Position numbers and translations under genes: made by a program. From DASVAL01 sp035649575 (GTDB lineage Bacteria; Planctomycetota; UBA1135; UBA2386), in the NCBI GenBank assembly GCA_035649575.1, contig DASRJH010000219.1, positions 1-17,297 on the forward strand: 17,297 bases of DNA. The letters are read 5' to 3'. This document shows positions 1 to 10,548 of this stretch, in pieces (the stretch's first letter is position 1; the number at the start of each line of letters is the position of its first letter). The notes below the pieces were generated by a model. It worked only from the letters and a program-made list of their open reading frames with translations, was not told the origin of the DNA and did not search any database.

Positions 1-89
1 GCGCGAGGGGCCTTGGCGGTCTCGCTCCACGCGCTTTCGAGGGAGTCGAGTTGGAGCAGACGTGCGAGCTGGACGAGGTCGATCGTCAA
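1..89 (-). CDS. 5' end of an unidentified gene, cut by the left edge
   Basis: This frame is open on the minus strand from a TTG codon at 89-87 to the window edge, about 29 codons. It reads as an amphipathic helical N-terminus (MTIDLVQLARLLQLDSLESA, then a WSET stretch), which is far more protein-like than the other frames here. No clear Shine-Dalgarno precedes the TTG, and the frame also stays open upstream without a better start, so the start is uncertain. It lies 132 bases downstream of the H1-tailed gene on the same strand. The helical style loosely recalls the N-terminal extension of long GreA-type proteins, but that is only an impression from about 29 residues; function is not assigned. 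Confidence 0.35.
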   Translation of the reverse strand, partial: MTIDLVQLARLLQLDSLESAWSETAKAPR

Positions 90-221
90 CGTCGGTGACC
101 CAGGGGTTCTGCTGGCATTTGGGGCGACGAACGATACTGGCCGGGCCCTGCCTTCGCCAGCTTTCGGCTCGCCCCGCGGCCCGAACCCGATTCGGCCGCG
201 ATTCGGCGGCCATTCAGCTGC

Positions 222-815
222 CTATTCCGCTAGGCGCGCGATCAGCGTGTTGACGTTCGTCGACGAGCAGGACTCGTCGTAGGCCGCCACGGGAATCTCG
301 TCGAGCACCTCGTCCGGGGCCACAAGGATCACGTAGAACTCCTGGCCGTACTGGGCGCGGAACGCGATCACCTTGCGCAGGATCGGGGCACTGGCTTCCG
401 CGATGGCTTCGATGACGACGCTCTTGCCTTCCCTGCCGCGGCCGCGCAACACGATCATCGGCGCGTACGCAGCCACCTGGCTCTCGCCATAGCGGATCTC
501 GTAGTGTCGCGGGCTGTGGCTGTGCACAACCCCGGCGATACCCAGGCGGTTGCACAGTTGCTGCTCGAGCAGGCTCGACAGCAGCCGGCCGCCGCAGCGA
601 CCGAAGCCCCCGCCGCCCCCGCCGTGGGCCATCAGGACATCGTCGTCGTCGAGATTGGAGACGGCCCGTGGCACGTACGAGGGCCGGGTTCCCGGCGGAG
701 TCTTGCTCTTGGCCGCGACCGATCGCCTGGCCTTGGCCGTGCTGACCGCCTTCTTTGCAGTTCGGGCCTTGCTCTTCGCCTTCTTGGCAGTGGCCTTGGA
801 GGTTTTTGATGGCAT
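222..815 (-). CDS. Protein with histone-H1-like Lys/Ala tail and possible degenerate PD-(D/E)XK-like domain
   Basis: The protein has 197 residues from the ATG at 815-813, just where the Lys/Ala-rich tail begins; an in-frame ATG at 890 adds 25 less typical residues. Residues 1-40 are almost only Lys, Ala, Ser, Thr and Arg, like bacterial H1-type DNA-binding tails. An acidic patch (DDDD, 56-59) and a Gly run (65-70, then GRCGG) link it to a compact domain at 77-197. That domain runs helix (LLSSLLEQQLCNRLG), strand with Tyr-Ala-Pro-Met (117-120), strand with Val-Val-Ile-Glu (133-136), helix (RKVIAFRAQYG), strand (FYVILVAP). This order resembles PD-(D/E)XK nuclease folds, but the Asp is Met and the Lys after the Glu is missing, so any such domain is probably inactive. 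A nucleic-acid-binding role is inferred from the tail only. No known gene name fits. Confidence 0.75.
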   Translation of the reverse strand: MPSKTSKATAKKAKSKARTAKKAVSTAKARRSVAAKSKTPPGTRPSYVPRAVSNLDDDDVLMAHGGGGGGFGRCGGRLLSSLLEQQLCNRLGIAGVVHSHSPRHYEIRYGESQVAAYAPMIVLRGRGREGKSVVIEAIAEASAPILRKVIAFRAQYGQEFYVILVAPDEVLDEIPVAAYDESCSSTNVNTLIARLAE

Positions 816-1064
816 TGAGGGATTCCGGAGTCCGAGCTTCACAACCCGTGCTGATTCGCTGCGGCGCAAGAAGTTCGAGCGGCGCAGCAAGGAACCTGCC
901 CGGGGTCTTGGAGCGTGAGGCCAGGACCGTGCTGTTTCGCGCGCAGTCTAGCAGGTTCTCGCGAGCGAGATAGTCCCCGCACGATCCGGCTCCGAAGTGC
1001 CCGTGCGGCTGGGCCGGATCTCGAGTTGCCCGACCCCACGACGACCGGCGAGACTTGGCGCTGC
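816..1064. other. Intergenic region between divergent genes
   Basis: These 249 bases separate the H1-tailed gene (minus) from the small membrane protein gene (plus), so promoters for both probably lie here. No convincing -35/-10 pair is visible by eye. A perfect 8-base inverted repeat, GAACCTGC at 892-899 and GCAGGTTC at 951-958, is separated by 51 bases; this could be a chance match or a binding site. The plus-strand frame stays open back to an ATG at 915, but that upstream part is rich in Arg and Pro and reads as non-coding. Confidence 0.4.
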
Positions 1065-1658
1065 ATGGGTTCGGCAGCCTCACGTAGCTTCCCTCCAGAG
1101 GGCTCGCCTCCCGAGACGCCTCGCCGCGAACGGATCCTGACGCGGCCGCTCGTGCTGTTCCTGGTTGCGGTGGCGCTGATCGTCGGATTCGGACTGCGCA
1201 GCAAGTATCCGACGCCCGACATGGACGGTGCGATCTTGATGCTGGCGGACGGCGATCTCGACGGCAAGGAGCGCCGCCGCATGCTGCAGATCACGCTCGA
1301 CGGCGCGTTGCAGAGCCAGTCCGTCACGCACCGCTGGGCCGGCATGCTGGCGGCCGTGGCCCTCGAAGATCGAACCAGCTACGCGACACTGCTCGCGCGA
1401 CTCGGCAGTGGGCCGATGCCGACAGCAGTGCCCGCCGAGGCGGATCGCGAACTGTTGCACCTCGGCGACCCGCTGCTCGGCAACCTGATGCAGGCGATGA
1501 TCGCCGAGACCGCGGGCGACCTGCCCCGCTCGGGACCGATCTGGCGCCAGATCGCGGTCCAGTGCCGCCTCAGCGGCGGGGGCCGGCTTGCGGCAGAGCT
1601 CGCCGAGGCAGCCGCGCAGCGTCATCAGACAGCCGCCAAGGACAGGAAGGGAGGTTGA
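1065..1658 (+). CDS. Small membrane-anchored protein, function unknown
   Basis: The protein has 197 residues from the ATG at 1065. Residues 1-26 are a Pro/Ser/Arg-rich cytoplasmic-type segment, followed by one clear membrane helix at about 27-44 (a Val/Leu/Ala/Ile run after ILTRP). The remaining roughly 150 residues are soluble and mostly helical, with Ala/Leu-rich stretches that could be TPR- or HEAT-like packing but carry no recognisable motif. An upstream in-frame ATG at 915 is rejected because its extension looks non-coding. A weak purine stretch is the only ribosome-site candidate. The gene lies 70 bases upstream of the two PilT-like genes on the same strand, with a hairpin at its stop codon, so it may share their transcript. 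The orientation suggests a single-pass inner-membrane protein with a periplasmic C-terminus. Confidence 0.7.
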   Translation: MGSAASRSFPPEGSPPETPRRERILTRPLVLFLVAVALIVGFGLRSKYPTPDMDGAILMLADGDLDGKERRRMLQITLDGALQSQSVTHRWAGMLAAVALEDRTSYATLLARLGSGPMPTAVPAEADRELLHLGDPLLGNLMQAMIAETAGDLPRSGPIWRQIAVQCRLSGGGRLAAELAEAAAQRHQTAAKDRKGG

Positions 1659-1677
1659 GGGCCGGCGTTGCCCTCAA
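1655..1677 (+). terminator. Hairpin overlapping a stop codon
   Basis: TTGAGGGC (1655-1662) and GCCCTCAA (1670-1677) form a perfect 8-base-pair stem with a 7-base loop. The TGA stop of the preceding gene (1656-1658) lies in the left arm. There is no following T-run, so it may act as a weak or Rho-assisted terminator, or as an RNA-stabilising element between that gene and the PilT-like pair. Confidence 0.4.
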
Positions 1678-1717
1678 GACGGGAGCGTCTGCTGGCCGAT
1701 CGATGCTCCGGAGGCGT

Positions 1718-1722
1718 GAGGT
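1718..1722 (+). promoter_or_regulatory. Ribosome binding site for the first PilT-like gene
   Basis: GAGGT lies 6 bases before the ATG at 1729. It supports this start over the nearby out-of-frame ATG at 1733. Confidence 0.6.
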
Positions 1723-1728
1723 CGGCAC

Positions 1729-3021
1729 ATGGATGACATCCGGTTGGGGGCGATACTGCTCGAAGGTGGGAGCGTCGACGAAGCAGCACTCGAGCGTTGT
1801 CTGTCGATCCAGGCCCTGACGGGCGGCACGAGGCCGATCGGTCAGATCCTGGTCCAGCAGGGGCTGGTCAACGGAGAGGCCGTCAAGCAGCAGCTCGCCC
1901 TGCAAGTCACACGCTTCGAGGAGCGCACGGCGCGCGTGAACGCGACCGATGCGAAGAGCAGCTGTCTGCTCGACGCTGCGCGTGCCAACCACGCGAGCGA
2001 GCTCGTCGTGAGCGAAGGCCGCTTCGTCCGCATCCGCGTCGGCACGGAGTGGCGCAAGCTGCTCGACGACGTCGTGCGCGGCCCCGAGGTCTGGGACTTC
2101 GTGCGCGAGATCATGGGCAACGAGGTCCTCGAAGAGCTCGCCGACCACCACTTCGTCATCCGGCCGATCGTGGAGCAGGGCGCCGTGTGTGGCACGGCGA
2201 CGGCGTTTCGCCAGTTCGACGGCGTCGCGGTCCGCGTGACGCTCTTCGACAAGGAGGCGATGTCGCCGGTCGAGGCCGGGATTCCCGAGCAGATCGTGGA
2301 GACCGTGCGCACCTGCAAGGGACTCGTGCTCGTGGTCGGCGAACGCGGCATGGGGCGGGCCGACGCGGTGGCGCCCTTGGTGCGCGTCGCCTGCGCCGAC
2401 GCATCGCAGTATGTGGTCGTGGTCTCCGACGAGCCCGTGGTACTGCCGACGGACGGGGCGTTGGTCGTGCGGCGGCGTTACGGCAACTCGACGGCATCGC
2501 GCGCGGAGACGCTGCGCAGCGTGCTGCGCGAGGATCCCGATGTGATGGTCATCGGCGACGTCGGTTGCCCGGAGACCTTCGAAATCGCGCTGCGCGCCGC
2601 GGAGAGCGGGCGGCTCGTGATCGCATGCCTCGACGCCTCGAACGTGACCGGGGCCTTGCTGCGCATCCTCGACTTCTACGCGCCATACGACCTGCCGCGC
2701 ATGCGTTCGTCCCTGGCCGCCGTGCTGCGCGCAGTGCTGGTCCGGCACATGGTGCCCGACGCGAACGGCGTCGGAGCCGTGGCGGCTACCGAATTGCTGC
2801 TCGTCGACGACATGGTGAGCGAGGTCGTTCGCAGCGGCGATCTCAACGATGTCGCCCTCTTGTTGCGCGCGGAGGGCGGTCGATGCGGCTACTCGCTCGA
2901 CCATTGTCTGGCCGACCTGGTCGTGACCGGTAAGGTGCGCATCGAGGACGTCTATCCGCGCGCCGAACGCAAAGCGTGGATCCTCGAGCGCACGAGAAAC
3001 CTGCAATTGTCGGCGAGGTGA
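1729..3021 (+). CDS. PilT/PilB-family protein with degenerate nucleotide site and MshEN-like N-terminus
   Basis: The protein has 430 residues. The N-terminus (about 5-60) has two repeats of the form LG-x-x-L-[LV]-x-x-G-x-[VI], starting at RLGAILLEGG and IGQILVQQGL, as in MshEN (GspE/PilB N-terminal) domains, some of which bind cyclic-di-GMP. A PilT-like N-terminal piece follows (ASELVV near 89-94). The RecA-like core is recognisable but altered. The Walker A site is GERGMGRAD (204-212), with Arg and Ala where Lys and Ser/Thr are expected. The Walker B region reads VIGD (Asp277 for Glu), and the His box has Asp302 for His. The C-terminal end (YSLDHCLADLVVTGKV, 388-403) matches the PilT tail. 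It is therefore probably a non-hydrolysing partner or regulator of a pilus or secretion motor. It ends 3 bases before the second PilT-like gene, so the two are surely co-transcribed. No pilus structural gene is in the window. Confidence 0.88.
   Translation: MDDIRLGAILLEGGSVDEAALERCLSIQALTGGTRPIGQILVQQGLVNGEAVKQQLALQVTRFEERTARVNATDAKSSCLLDAARANHASELVVSEGRFVRIRVGTEWRKLLDDVVRGPEVWDFVREIMGNEVLEELADHHFVIRPIVEQGAVCGTATAFRQFDGVAVRVTLFDKEAMSPVEAGIPEQIVETVRTCKGLVLVVGERGMGRADAVAPLVRVACADASQYVVVVSDEPVVLPTDGALVVRRRYGNSTASRAETLRSVLREDPDVMVIGDVGCPETFEIALRAAESGRLVIACLDASNVTGALLRILDFYAPYDLPRMRSSLAAVLRAVLVRHMVPDANGVGAVAATELLLVDDMVSEVVRSGDLNDVALLLRAEGGRCGYSLDHCLADLVVTGKVRIEDVYPRAERKAWILERTRNLQLSAR
3015..3021 (+). 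promoter_or_regulatory. Ribosome binding site deciding a TTG start
   Basis: GAGGTGA overlaps the stop codon of the first PilT-like gene (TGA at 3019-3021). It sits 3 bases (6 from its GAGG core) before the TTG at 3025. This supports TTG as the start of the second gene and suggests translational coupling. Confidence 0.65.
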
Positions 3022-3024
3022 AGC

Positions 3025-4104
3025 TTGGACCCGAAACGACTCGAAACCCTGCTCGCTGCGATCACTCGCGTCGGTGCGTCGGCGCTCCATCTGGTGCCGG
3101 GGCGGAATCCCTCACTGCGCGTGAAACGGCAGTTCGTGAACGGCGACGACACGCCGGTGCTCGCGAGCGAGATCGAGGAGATGACCCGCGACATGCTGTT
3201 CTCGGACCACCGCGCGCGGCTCGCGGCCGAAGGCCAGGTCGAGGTCCTCTACGTCTCGCGCAACGGGCAGCGCTACCGCGCGACCATCGCCGAGGCTGCC
3301 GGAACCCACTCGTTGGTGCTGCACCCGGTGCCGGCGGCGCCGCAGCAGATCGATGCGCTGGACCTGCCCGAGCAGGTCTCGTTGATGGGGCGGTGTCGCA
3401 GCGGTCTCGTGCTGGTCGCCGGTTTCTTCGGCTCCGGCAAGAGCACGACGCTGGCGGCGCTCGTCGAGGCGCTGAATCAGGATCCTTCGCGGCACATCGT
3501 CACGATCGAGGACTCGATCCGGTTCATCCATCAGCAGGGCGCTGCGCTGCTGCACCAGCGCGAAGTCGGCAGGCACGTCGCTTCCGGTGCCGATGGCATC
3601 CGCCAGGCGATGGCTTCGGGCGTCGATGCGATCATGGTCAGCGACCTCGGCGACGCCGAGACCACCGAGGCGGCGATCGCCGCCGCCGAATCGGGCTGCC
3701 TCGTGTTTGCCGGCATCCAGGCCGCGTCGATCGTCGGCGCCATCACGGAGCTCGTGTCCATGCTCCCGCTCGAGCAGCAGCCCAGGCTGCGCGCGCGGCT
3801 GTCGCGCGCGTTGCGAGGAGCGATTGCGCAGAGCCTGCTGCACCGCATGCACAGGGTCGGTCGCATCCCGGTCGTCGAGGTCCTGATCGGCAATCCGGCG
3901 GCGCGAACCGCGATCAGGAACGGCAACCTGCAGGATCTGCCGGCGATCATGCAGCGCTACCGCGGACTCGGCATGCAGACCACCGACATCGCGCTGCGCT
4001 CGCTGCTGAACCGCCACCTGGTCGGCGAGGACGAGGCGCTGCTGCACGCGTCCAACCGCGACGAAGTCGTTCCGCGCGGACCGACCCCGGCGCCGGCTTT
4101 CTGA
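3025..4104 (+). CDS. PilT-like ATPase with intact P-loop but altered Walker B and His box
   Basis: The protein has 359 residues, close to the usual PilT length of about 345-370. The TTG start is supported by a strong ribosome site. The N-terminal PAS-like PilT domain shows ASALHLVPGRNPSLRV (18-33, compare ASDLHL..G..P.lR). Walker A is canonical (GFFGSGKST, 133-141). The Asp box IED (161-163) and QREVG (178-182) are present, and the C-terminal PilT tail is clear (AIRNGNLQDL, 296-305, then LGMQTTDIALRSLL). Two active positions differ: the Walker B GE is SD (206-207), and the His-box His is Gln (232). In PilT the Glu is the catalytic base, so hydrolysis may be slow or need a partner. The neighbouring gene with a broken P-loop makes a mixed hexamer plausible, which is inference. 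Standard pilT is possible but these changes argue against the ordinary retraction motor. Confidence 0.9.
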   Translation: MDPKRLETLLAAITRVGASALHLVPGRNPSLRVKRQFVNGDDTPVLASEIEEMTRDMLFSDHRARLAAEGQVEVLYVSRNGQRYRATIAEAAGTHSLVLHPVPAAPQQIDALDLPEQVSLMGRCRSGLVLVAGFFGSGKSTTLAALVEALNQDPSRHIVTIEDSIRFIHQQGAALLHQREVGRHVASGADGIRQAMASGVDAIMVSDLGDAETTEAAIAAAESGCLVFAGIQAASIVGAITELVSMLPLEQQPRLRARLSRALRGAIAQSLLHRMHRVGRIPVVEVLIGNPAARTAIRNGNLQDLPAIMQRYRGLGMQTTDIALRSLLNRHLVGEDEALLHASNRDEVVPRGPTPAPAF

Positions 4105-4127
4105 GCCGAGTGCCGGAGGCACCCGGC

Positions 4128-4130
<3 letters not shown>
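4102..4130. terminator. Hairpin between convergent genes, pairing both stop codons
   Basis: TGAGCCGAGTGCC (4102-4114) pairs with GGCACCCGGCTCA (4118-4130) across a 3-base GGA loop. The left end is the TGA stop of the second PilT-like gene; the right end is the stop of lptB. In the plus transcript there is one A-C mismatch (4109/4123). In the minus transcript the same position is a G-U pair, so the lptB-side stem is unbroken. No T-run follows on either side. It probably terminates or protects both transcripts. Confidence 0.65.
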
Positions 4131-4915
<785 letters not shown>

Positions 4916-4919
<4 letters not shown>

Positions 4920-6615
4920 CGCACGAGTCCGAAGCGGCCCGGCCAGTTGCTGCCGAACAACCAGGCCAGCGGCCGTGATGGGTAGAACACGAGCAGCGCG
5001 CGCCCGCGGATGTCGGACCGCGGCACGAACGACACGCCGCGCGCGTTCTTCGTGTCGGGCGCCTCCCATTCGGGGTCCCCGTTGGAGGCGCCGACGCGCT
5101 GGAACGAGATCTTGGGCCAGCTCGACCCGATCTCGGCCGAGAGGCGCAGGATCTCGCCATACTCGTCGATCATGACGATCGCGTGTTCGCTCGGGATCGC
5201 GATCGGAGTCTCGTCGCGATCTGGCGGCTGGTTGAGCGGCATCGCGCGCTTGTTGCCGCGCACGATGCGCGCGCCCGGCGTGTCCGGGGGCACGACGCGG
5301 TTCTCGGCGTCGACGCCGATCGTGATCGCGGTCCAGTCGCGCGAGTCGACGGACTGCAGCGTGTTGTCGCCCATCATGAAATAGTGCCCCTCGGGCACCT
5401 CGATGATCTCGGGCGCACCCGAGCGGGTGTAGTGCAGGTCGCGGTCCAGACGCAGGTCGGACACGACCAGTTTGCCGTGACCCTTGAGCAGCAGCTGCGG
5501 GGTCACGCGCTGGTTGTCGGCGAGCTTGCCCTGCTGCGGATCGGGTCCGCAACCCTCGCGGCAGGCCCACGCCTCGGTGTCGAAGGTCTGGAGCTCGGTG
5601 CCGTCGCGCCAGGCGATGAGCTGGTCGTCGACGTGCGCGAAGCTCAGCTCGGTCGCGACGCCGGGGCTCAGCTCGAGCGCAAACTCCGGCGAGCTGCCGA
5701 GCATCTGCGATTCCTTGGCCCGCAGCTGCAGCGTGCCCTTGCCGCCGCGGACGACGAGCGCGTAGACCCACCGGTCGAAGCCGGGCCGCAGCACTTCGAT
5801 CTCCATCGCGAAGGACTCGAGCGCCTTCTCGGCGGTGATGGTCGCCGTGATGCGCGCGTCGGGCACGATCTCCTGCCGGCCAAGCTGCCCCTTCCTGTGC
5901 TGCGCGTCGCGGATCGCTTTCGCCGTCGCCTCGGGGTAGCCGTCCCAGACGCGGTCGACGAACCCGCCGTCGGTCTCGTCGCGGAACAAGAGGCTCGCTT
6001 GCTGGCCTTCGAGTGCGATTGCGATCGTGTCGTCGCTCTCGCTGAAGATGCGGTTCGGCTGGCCGACCCAGATCTTGCCGAGCGCCTTGCTCTCCGACTG
6101 GCACAGGCGACGCGCCGGATAGACGTTCTTCCAGAGCGCCTCCTGCAGGTCGGCCGGCTTGCGCAGGATCGTGTACGTGCGTTTCCCTCCGACGTCGGCG
6201 ACCAGGTAGAGGTTGCCGCCCGCGATGCAGAGGCGGTCGCCAGGCATGCCCGTGATGCGCTTCACGTAGTTCTGGTTCTTCTGCATCGGGTAGGCGAAGA
6301 CCGTGATGTCCCACCGCTTCGGCTCACGAAACGTCTGGATGATCTTGTTGACGAGGATGCGGTCGTTGACGCCCGCGTCGACGTCGCCCATCAGCGTCGG
6401 CTGCATCGACGACGTCGGGATCTGGTAGGCCTCGATGCAGAACCACTTCAGCAGCACCGCGGCCAGGATCGCGACGCCGAAGGCCTCGAGGTTCGTGCGC
6501 ACGGGGCCCATGGTCGCGACCCTCTTGCGCGACTTCGGGGGCGCTGCGACACCGGTTGGCGCGACGGCGGGCGCCACGCTCGCTGCTGCCTTGGCTGCGG
6601 AGTCCTTCGTATTCA

Positions 6616-6616
<1 letters not shown>
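4916..6616 (-). CDS. lepB: Signal peptidase I, oversized with two insertions
   Basis: The protein has 566 residues against about 190-325 in most bacteria. It cleaves signal peptides from exported proteins at the outer face of the inner membrane. An Ala/Pro-rich cytoplasmic head (1-40) and one membrane helix (about 43-60) lead to the catalytic Ser70 (PTSSMQPTL, 67-75), then to the general-base Lys119 (YVKRITGMPGD, 117-127) and the GDN/DSRxW boxes (416-418, 424-428). About 285 residues separate the Lys from GDN. Part of that insertion (about 258-398) looks like a LamG/concanavalin-like beta sandwich. A second gap of about 100 residues separates DSRDW from VPRSDIRGRALLVFYP (531-546), which normally follows directly. 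Catalytic residues are all present, so it should be active. The start overlaps the lepA stop (TGATG) with a strong ribosome site, and the end overlaps lptB. Confidence 0.95.
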
Positions 6617-8457
<1,841 letters not shown>

Positions 8458-8514
8458 AGGCGCGATCGGAGCGCGCCAGCGGCAAGCGGGGGCGAAGATG
8501 CTATCGATTCCAGC

Positions 8515-10527
8515 CTACGGGGGCACCTGGAAGGCGCGTAGCTCGACGGTCGCTGCCGTCTTGTCGGCGTTCGTCGCGAAGAAGCCGAAGCGGCCGTTCG
8601 CATTGCCGAGCATCTTGCGGTCGAGCACGAGCTCGGCGCCCGCGCTGCGCACGGTCAACCCCGTGGCCGTGGCTTCGATGTCGATCTGGAACCAGCCATC
8701 GAGCCGCCACGCGTCCAGCGGGATCTTCTTGCGGCCCAGCTGCATCCACTTCTGGCCCGCGAAGCGGTAGGCACTGAGCGCGAGTCCGGGCCCTTGCCGG
8801 TCGAGGATCGCGACCGAGTGGTCGTGCGGTCCGGCAACGTCGAAGCAGAAGCCAGCCGCCGCGTGCGGCGGCAGGTGCGCGAATACCCTGGCCTTCGTCA
8901 GCGCAGGCGTGCCAGCCTTCGGCATCCATCCCGTACAGCCGTCGGGTGCCAGAGCGGGCACACGCGCGCACGGGCCCTCGATCTGCCACGCCGACGAGCC
9001 GCCGTGGAGCAGCTTGCCCTCGGCGAACCACTCGCGCAGCACGGTGCCGTCGTCAGCAGGCGGGGCGAGCTCGCTCGCGCGCGCGCGGGCCTGGTCCGAG
9101 TTCCACTTCTGCACTGCCTCGCGCGCCGCGGCGAGCCGTGGGGCCTGGCCGTCGGGGTCGAAATTGGCGGCATCCTCGGCGAGCACGAAGGCGAGGCGTG
9201 CTTTGCCTGCGGCCGCGTACTTGTCGGCGAGACCGACCAGCTCGGCCGCGATGGCCTGCGCGGTCTTCTTTCGCTTCGGGGCGAGGCTGTCCGTCTGTGT
9301 GAGCATCTGCTCGATCGTGGCAGCGAGGTTCGTGCGCAGCACGCCGGCCGGCAGCTTGCGCAGTTCGCGGAGAGCCTCGCGCAGCAGCTCAGCAGCCTGC
9401 TCTGGTTGTTTCTTCGCGATCAGGGCCTTCGCCTCGTCGACGAAGCCCGTGACCGACTGCTGCACTTCGGCTGCCGCCCGTTCGCGCAGTTCGTCATCGG
9501 TCGGGGCGTCCGCTGGCAGCGGGTCGATGCGGAACGCGCGGAACTCGATCGGGCACGACGCTGTCCTGTTCATCCCCACGAGCAGTCCCACCCTGCCGCG
9601 CACTGGCTCTGCGGCGAGAGCCTCGACGGCCGGATTGTCGTCGAGCCGCGCGAGCAGTTGCTTGTCGTGGATCTGGATCGCGATCCGATGGACGCCGTCG
9701 GCCGGCACCGTCGCCTTCTGCCAGACCTCGACCAGTTTTCGATACTCACCGTTTTCGACGCGAAGGATCACGAGCGCGTACTGCTTGCTCTCTGTGTGGA
9801 GATAACACTGGACCTGGTAGCGGTCATCGATGTCGGTGTCGAAGCCGCACGCGATGGCCAGGTTGTGCGACTGCTTCGGATCTGCGGGTTTCCACTCGAC
9901 CACGATCTCGTGGTTCTCGTGCACTGCGTTGGTTTCCCACTCGAACAGAGGCTCGTTGCCCGAGTGCGCCGGGCTCGAGATCCGGCCGTCGGCCTCGCGC
10001 CATGCGCCCATCACCCGGACGGTGTTCGCTCGCTGCAACAGCGCACCCGCTTTCGGCTGCTCCTCCTTCTTCTCTGGTGCAGCCTCGGCCTTCGGCTTCG
10101 GCCGCGCCGCTTCGAGCAAGGCCCGCTCCTTGGTCGTTGCGTCGACGTCGAAGCGCATCGCGACGTCGAGCCTCGTGGCAGCCGCCTCGAACCACTTACG
10201 CGAACGGTAGGACTGCGCGAGCTCCACCTGCTGCTTGGCGATCGACGCGTAGACGCGCCGCCGTTCCTTCTCGAGCGGATCGTGCTCGTTGAGTAGATAA
10301 CGCGCCGTCATCGCCGTCGCGTCGCGCATCGGGTTCTGAGGCTTCGCCGCGAGGATCTCGAGCGCCTGCCAGAGCAGCAGCGCCGCGTCTTCGACTTCCT
10401 CCTTCCCTGCGACGAGCCGTTCGGCCTTGGCGACGAGGGAGACGGGGTCGGGGGACTGCGATGGCGGATCCTGCGCGGCAGGGGTCGCCGCGAGTGCGAC
10501 GAGCAGCGGGAACGGGGCGAGGCTCAT
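8515..10527 (-). CDS. Secreted protein with two LamG-like beta-sandwich domains
   Basis: The protein has 670 residues. A signal peptide ends near residue 18-19 (ALAATPAAQ), so the product is exported. Residues 30-150 are helical, with a TPR-like look (AALLLWQALEILA, then WFEAAATRLDVAMRF) and a Lys/Glu/Pro linker (142-160). The first beta-sandwich, about 165-335, ends with the typical GRVGLLVG plus EFRAFRI pair. A helical middle (345-485) follows, also TPR-like (QAAELLREALRELR). A second sandwich at about 495-668 ends the same way (NGRFGFF, then VELRAFQV). These folds resemble LamG/DUF1080 carbohydrate-related domains, but no catalytic site is visible; a binding role is inferred. The ATG lacks a clear ribosome site. 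The gene lies 57 bases upstream of lepA on the same strand and could share its transcript. Confidence 0.85.
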   Translation of the reverse strand: MSLAPFPLLVALAATPAAQDPPSQSPDPVSLVAKAERLVAGKEEVEDAALLLWQALEILAAKPQNPMRDATAMTARYLLNEHDPLEKERRRVYASIAKQQVELAQSYRSRKWFEAAATRLDVAMRFDVDATTKERALLEAARPKPKAEAAPEKKEEQPKAGALLQRANTVRVMGAWREADGRISSPAHSGNEPLFEWETNAVHENHEIVVEWKPADPKQSHNLAIACGFDTDIDDRYQVQCYLHTESKQYALVILRVENGEYRKLVEVWQKATVPADGVHRIAIQIHDKQLLARLDDNPAVEALAAEPVRGRVGLLVGMNRTASCPIEFRAFRIDPLPADAPTDDELRERAAAEVQQSVTGFVDEAKALIAKKQPEQAAELLREALRELRKLPAGVLRTNLAATIEQMLTQTDSLAPKRKKTAQAIAAELVGLADKYAAAGKARLAFVLAEDAANFDPDGQAPRLAAAREAVQKWNSDQARARASELAPPADDGTVLREWFAEGKLLHGGSSAWQIEGPCARVPALAPDGCTGWMPKAGTPALTKARVFAHLPPHAAAGFCFDVAGPHDHSVAILDRQGPGLALSAYRFAGQKWMQLGRKKIPLDAWRLDGWFQIDIEATATGLTVRSAGAELVLDRKMLGNANGRFGFFATNADKTAATVELRAFQVPP

Positions 10528-10535
10528 GGGGGCGT

Positions 10536-10548
10536 TGCTCGGCGAGCA
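10536..10548. repeat. 13-base palindrome in a divergent promoter region
   Basis: TGCTCG-G-CGAGCA is a perfect inverted repeat in the 135-base gap between the secreted LamG-like gene (minus, start 10527) and the membrane-protein pair (plus, start 10663). It lies 8 bases before the minus-strand start codon. It could be an operator or a leader hairpin. No -35/-10 pair was recognised in this gap. Confidence 0.3.

Noticed and set aside
1570..3090. Long minus-strand open frame (about 506 codons) opposite the first PilT-like gene
   Set aside because: It is His/Arg/Asp-rich, matches no family, and is antisense to a clearly recognisable PilT-like protein; typical of high-GC shadow frames.
4920..6314. 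Minus-strand extension of the lptB frame far upstream
   Set aside because: The extension is Arg-rich and overlaps lepB in another frame; the ATG at 4919 with the ATGA overlap is the sensible start.
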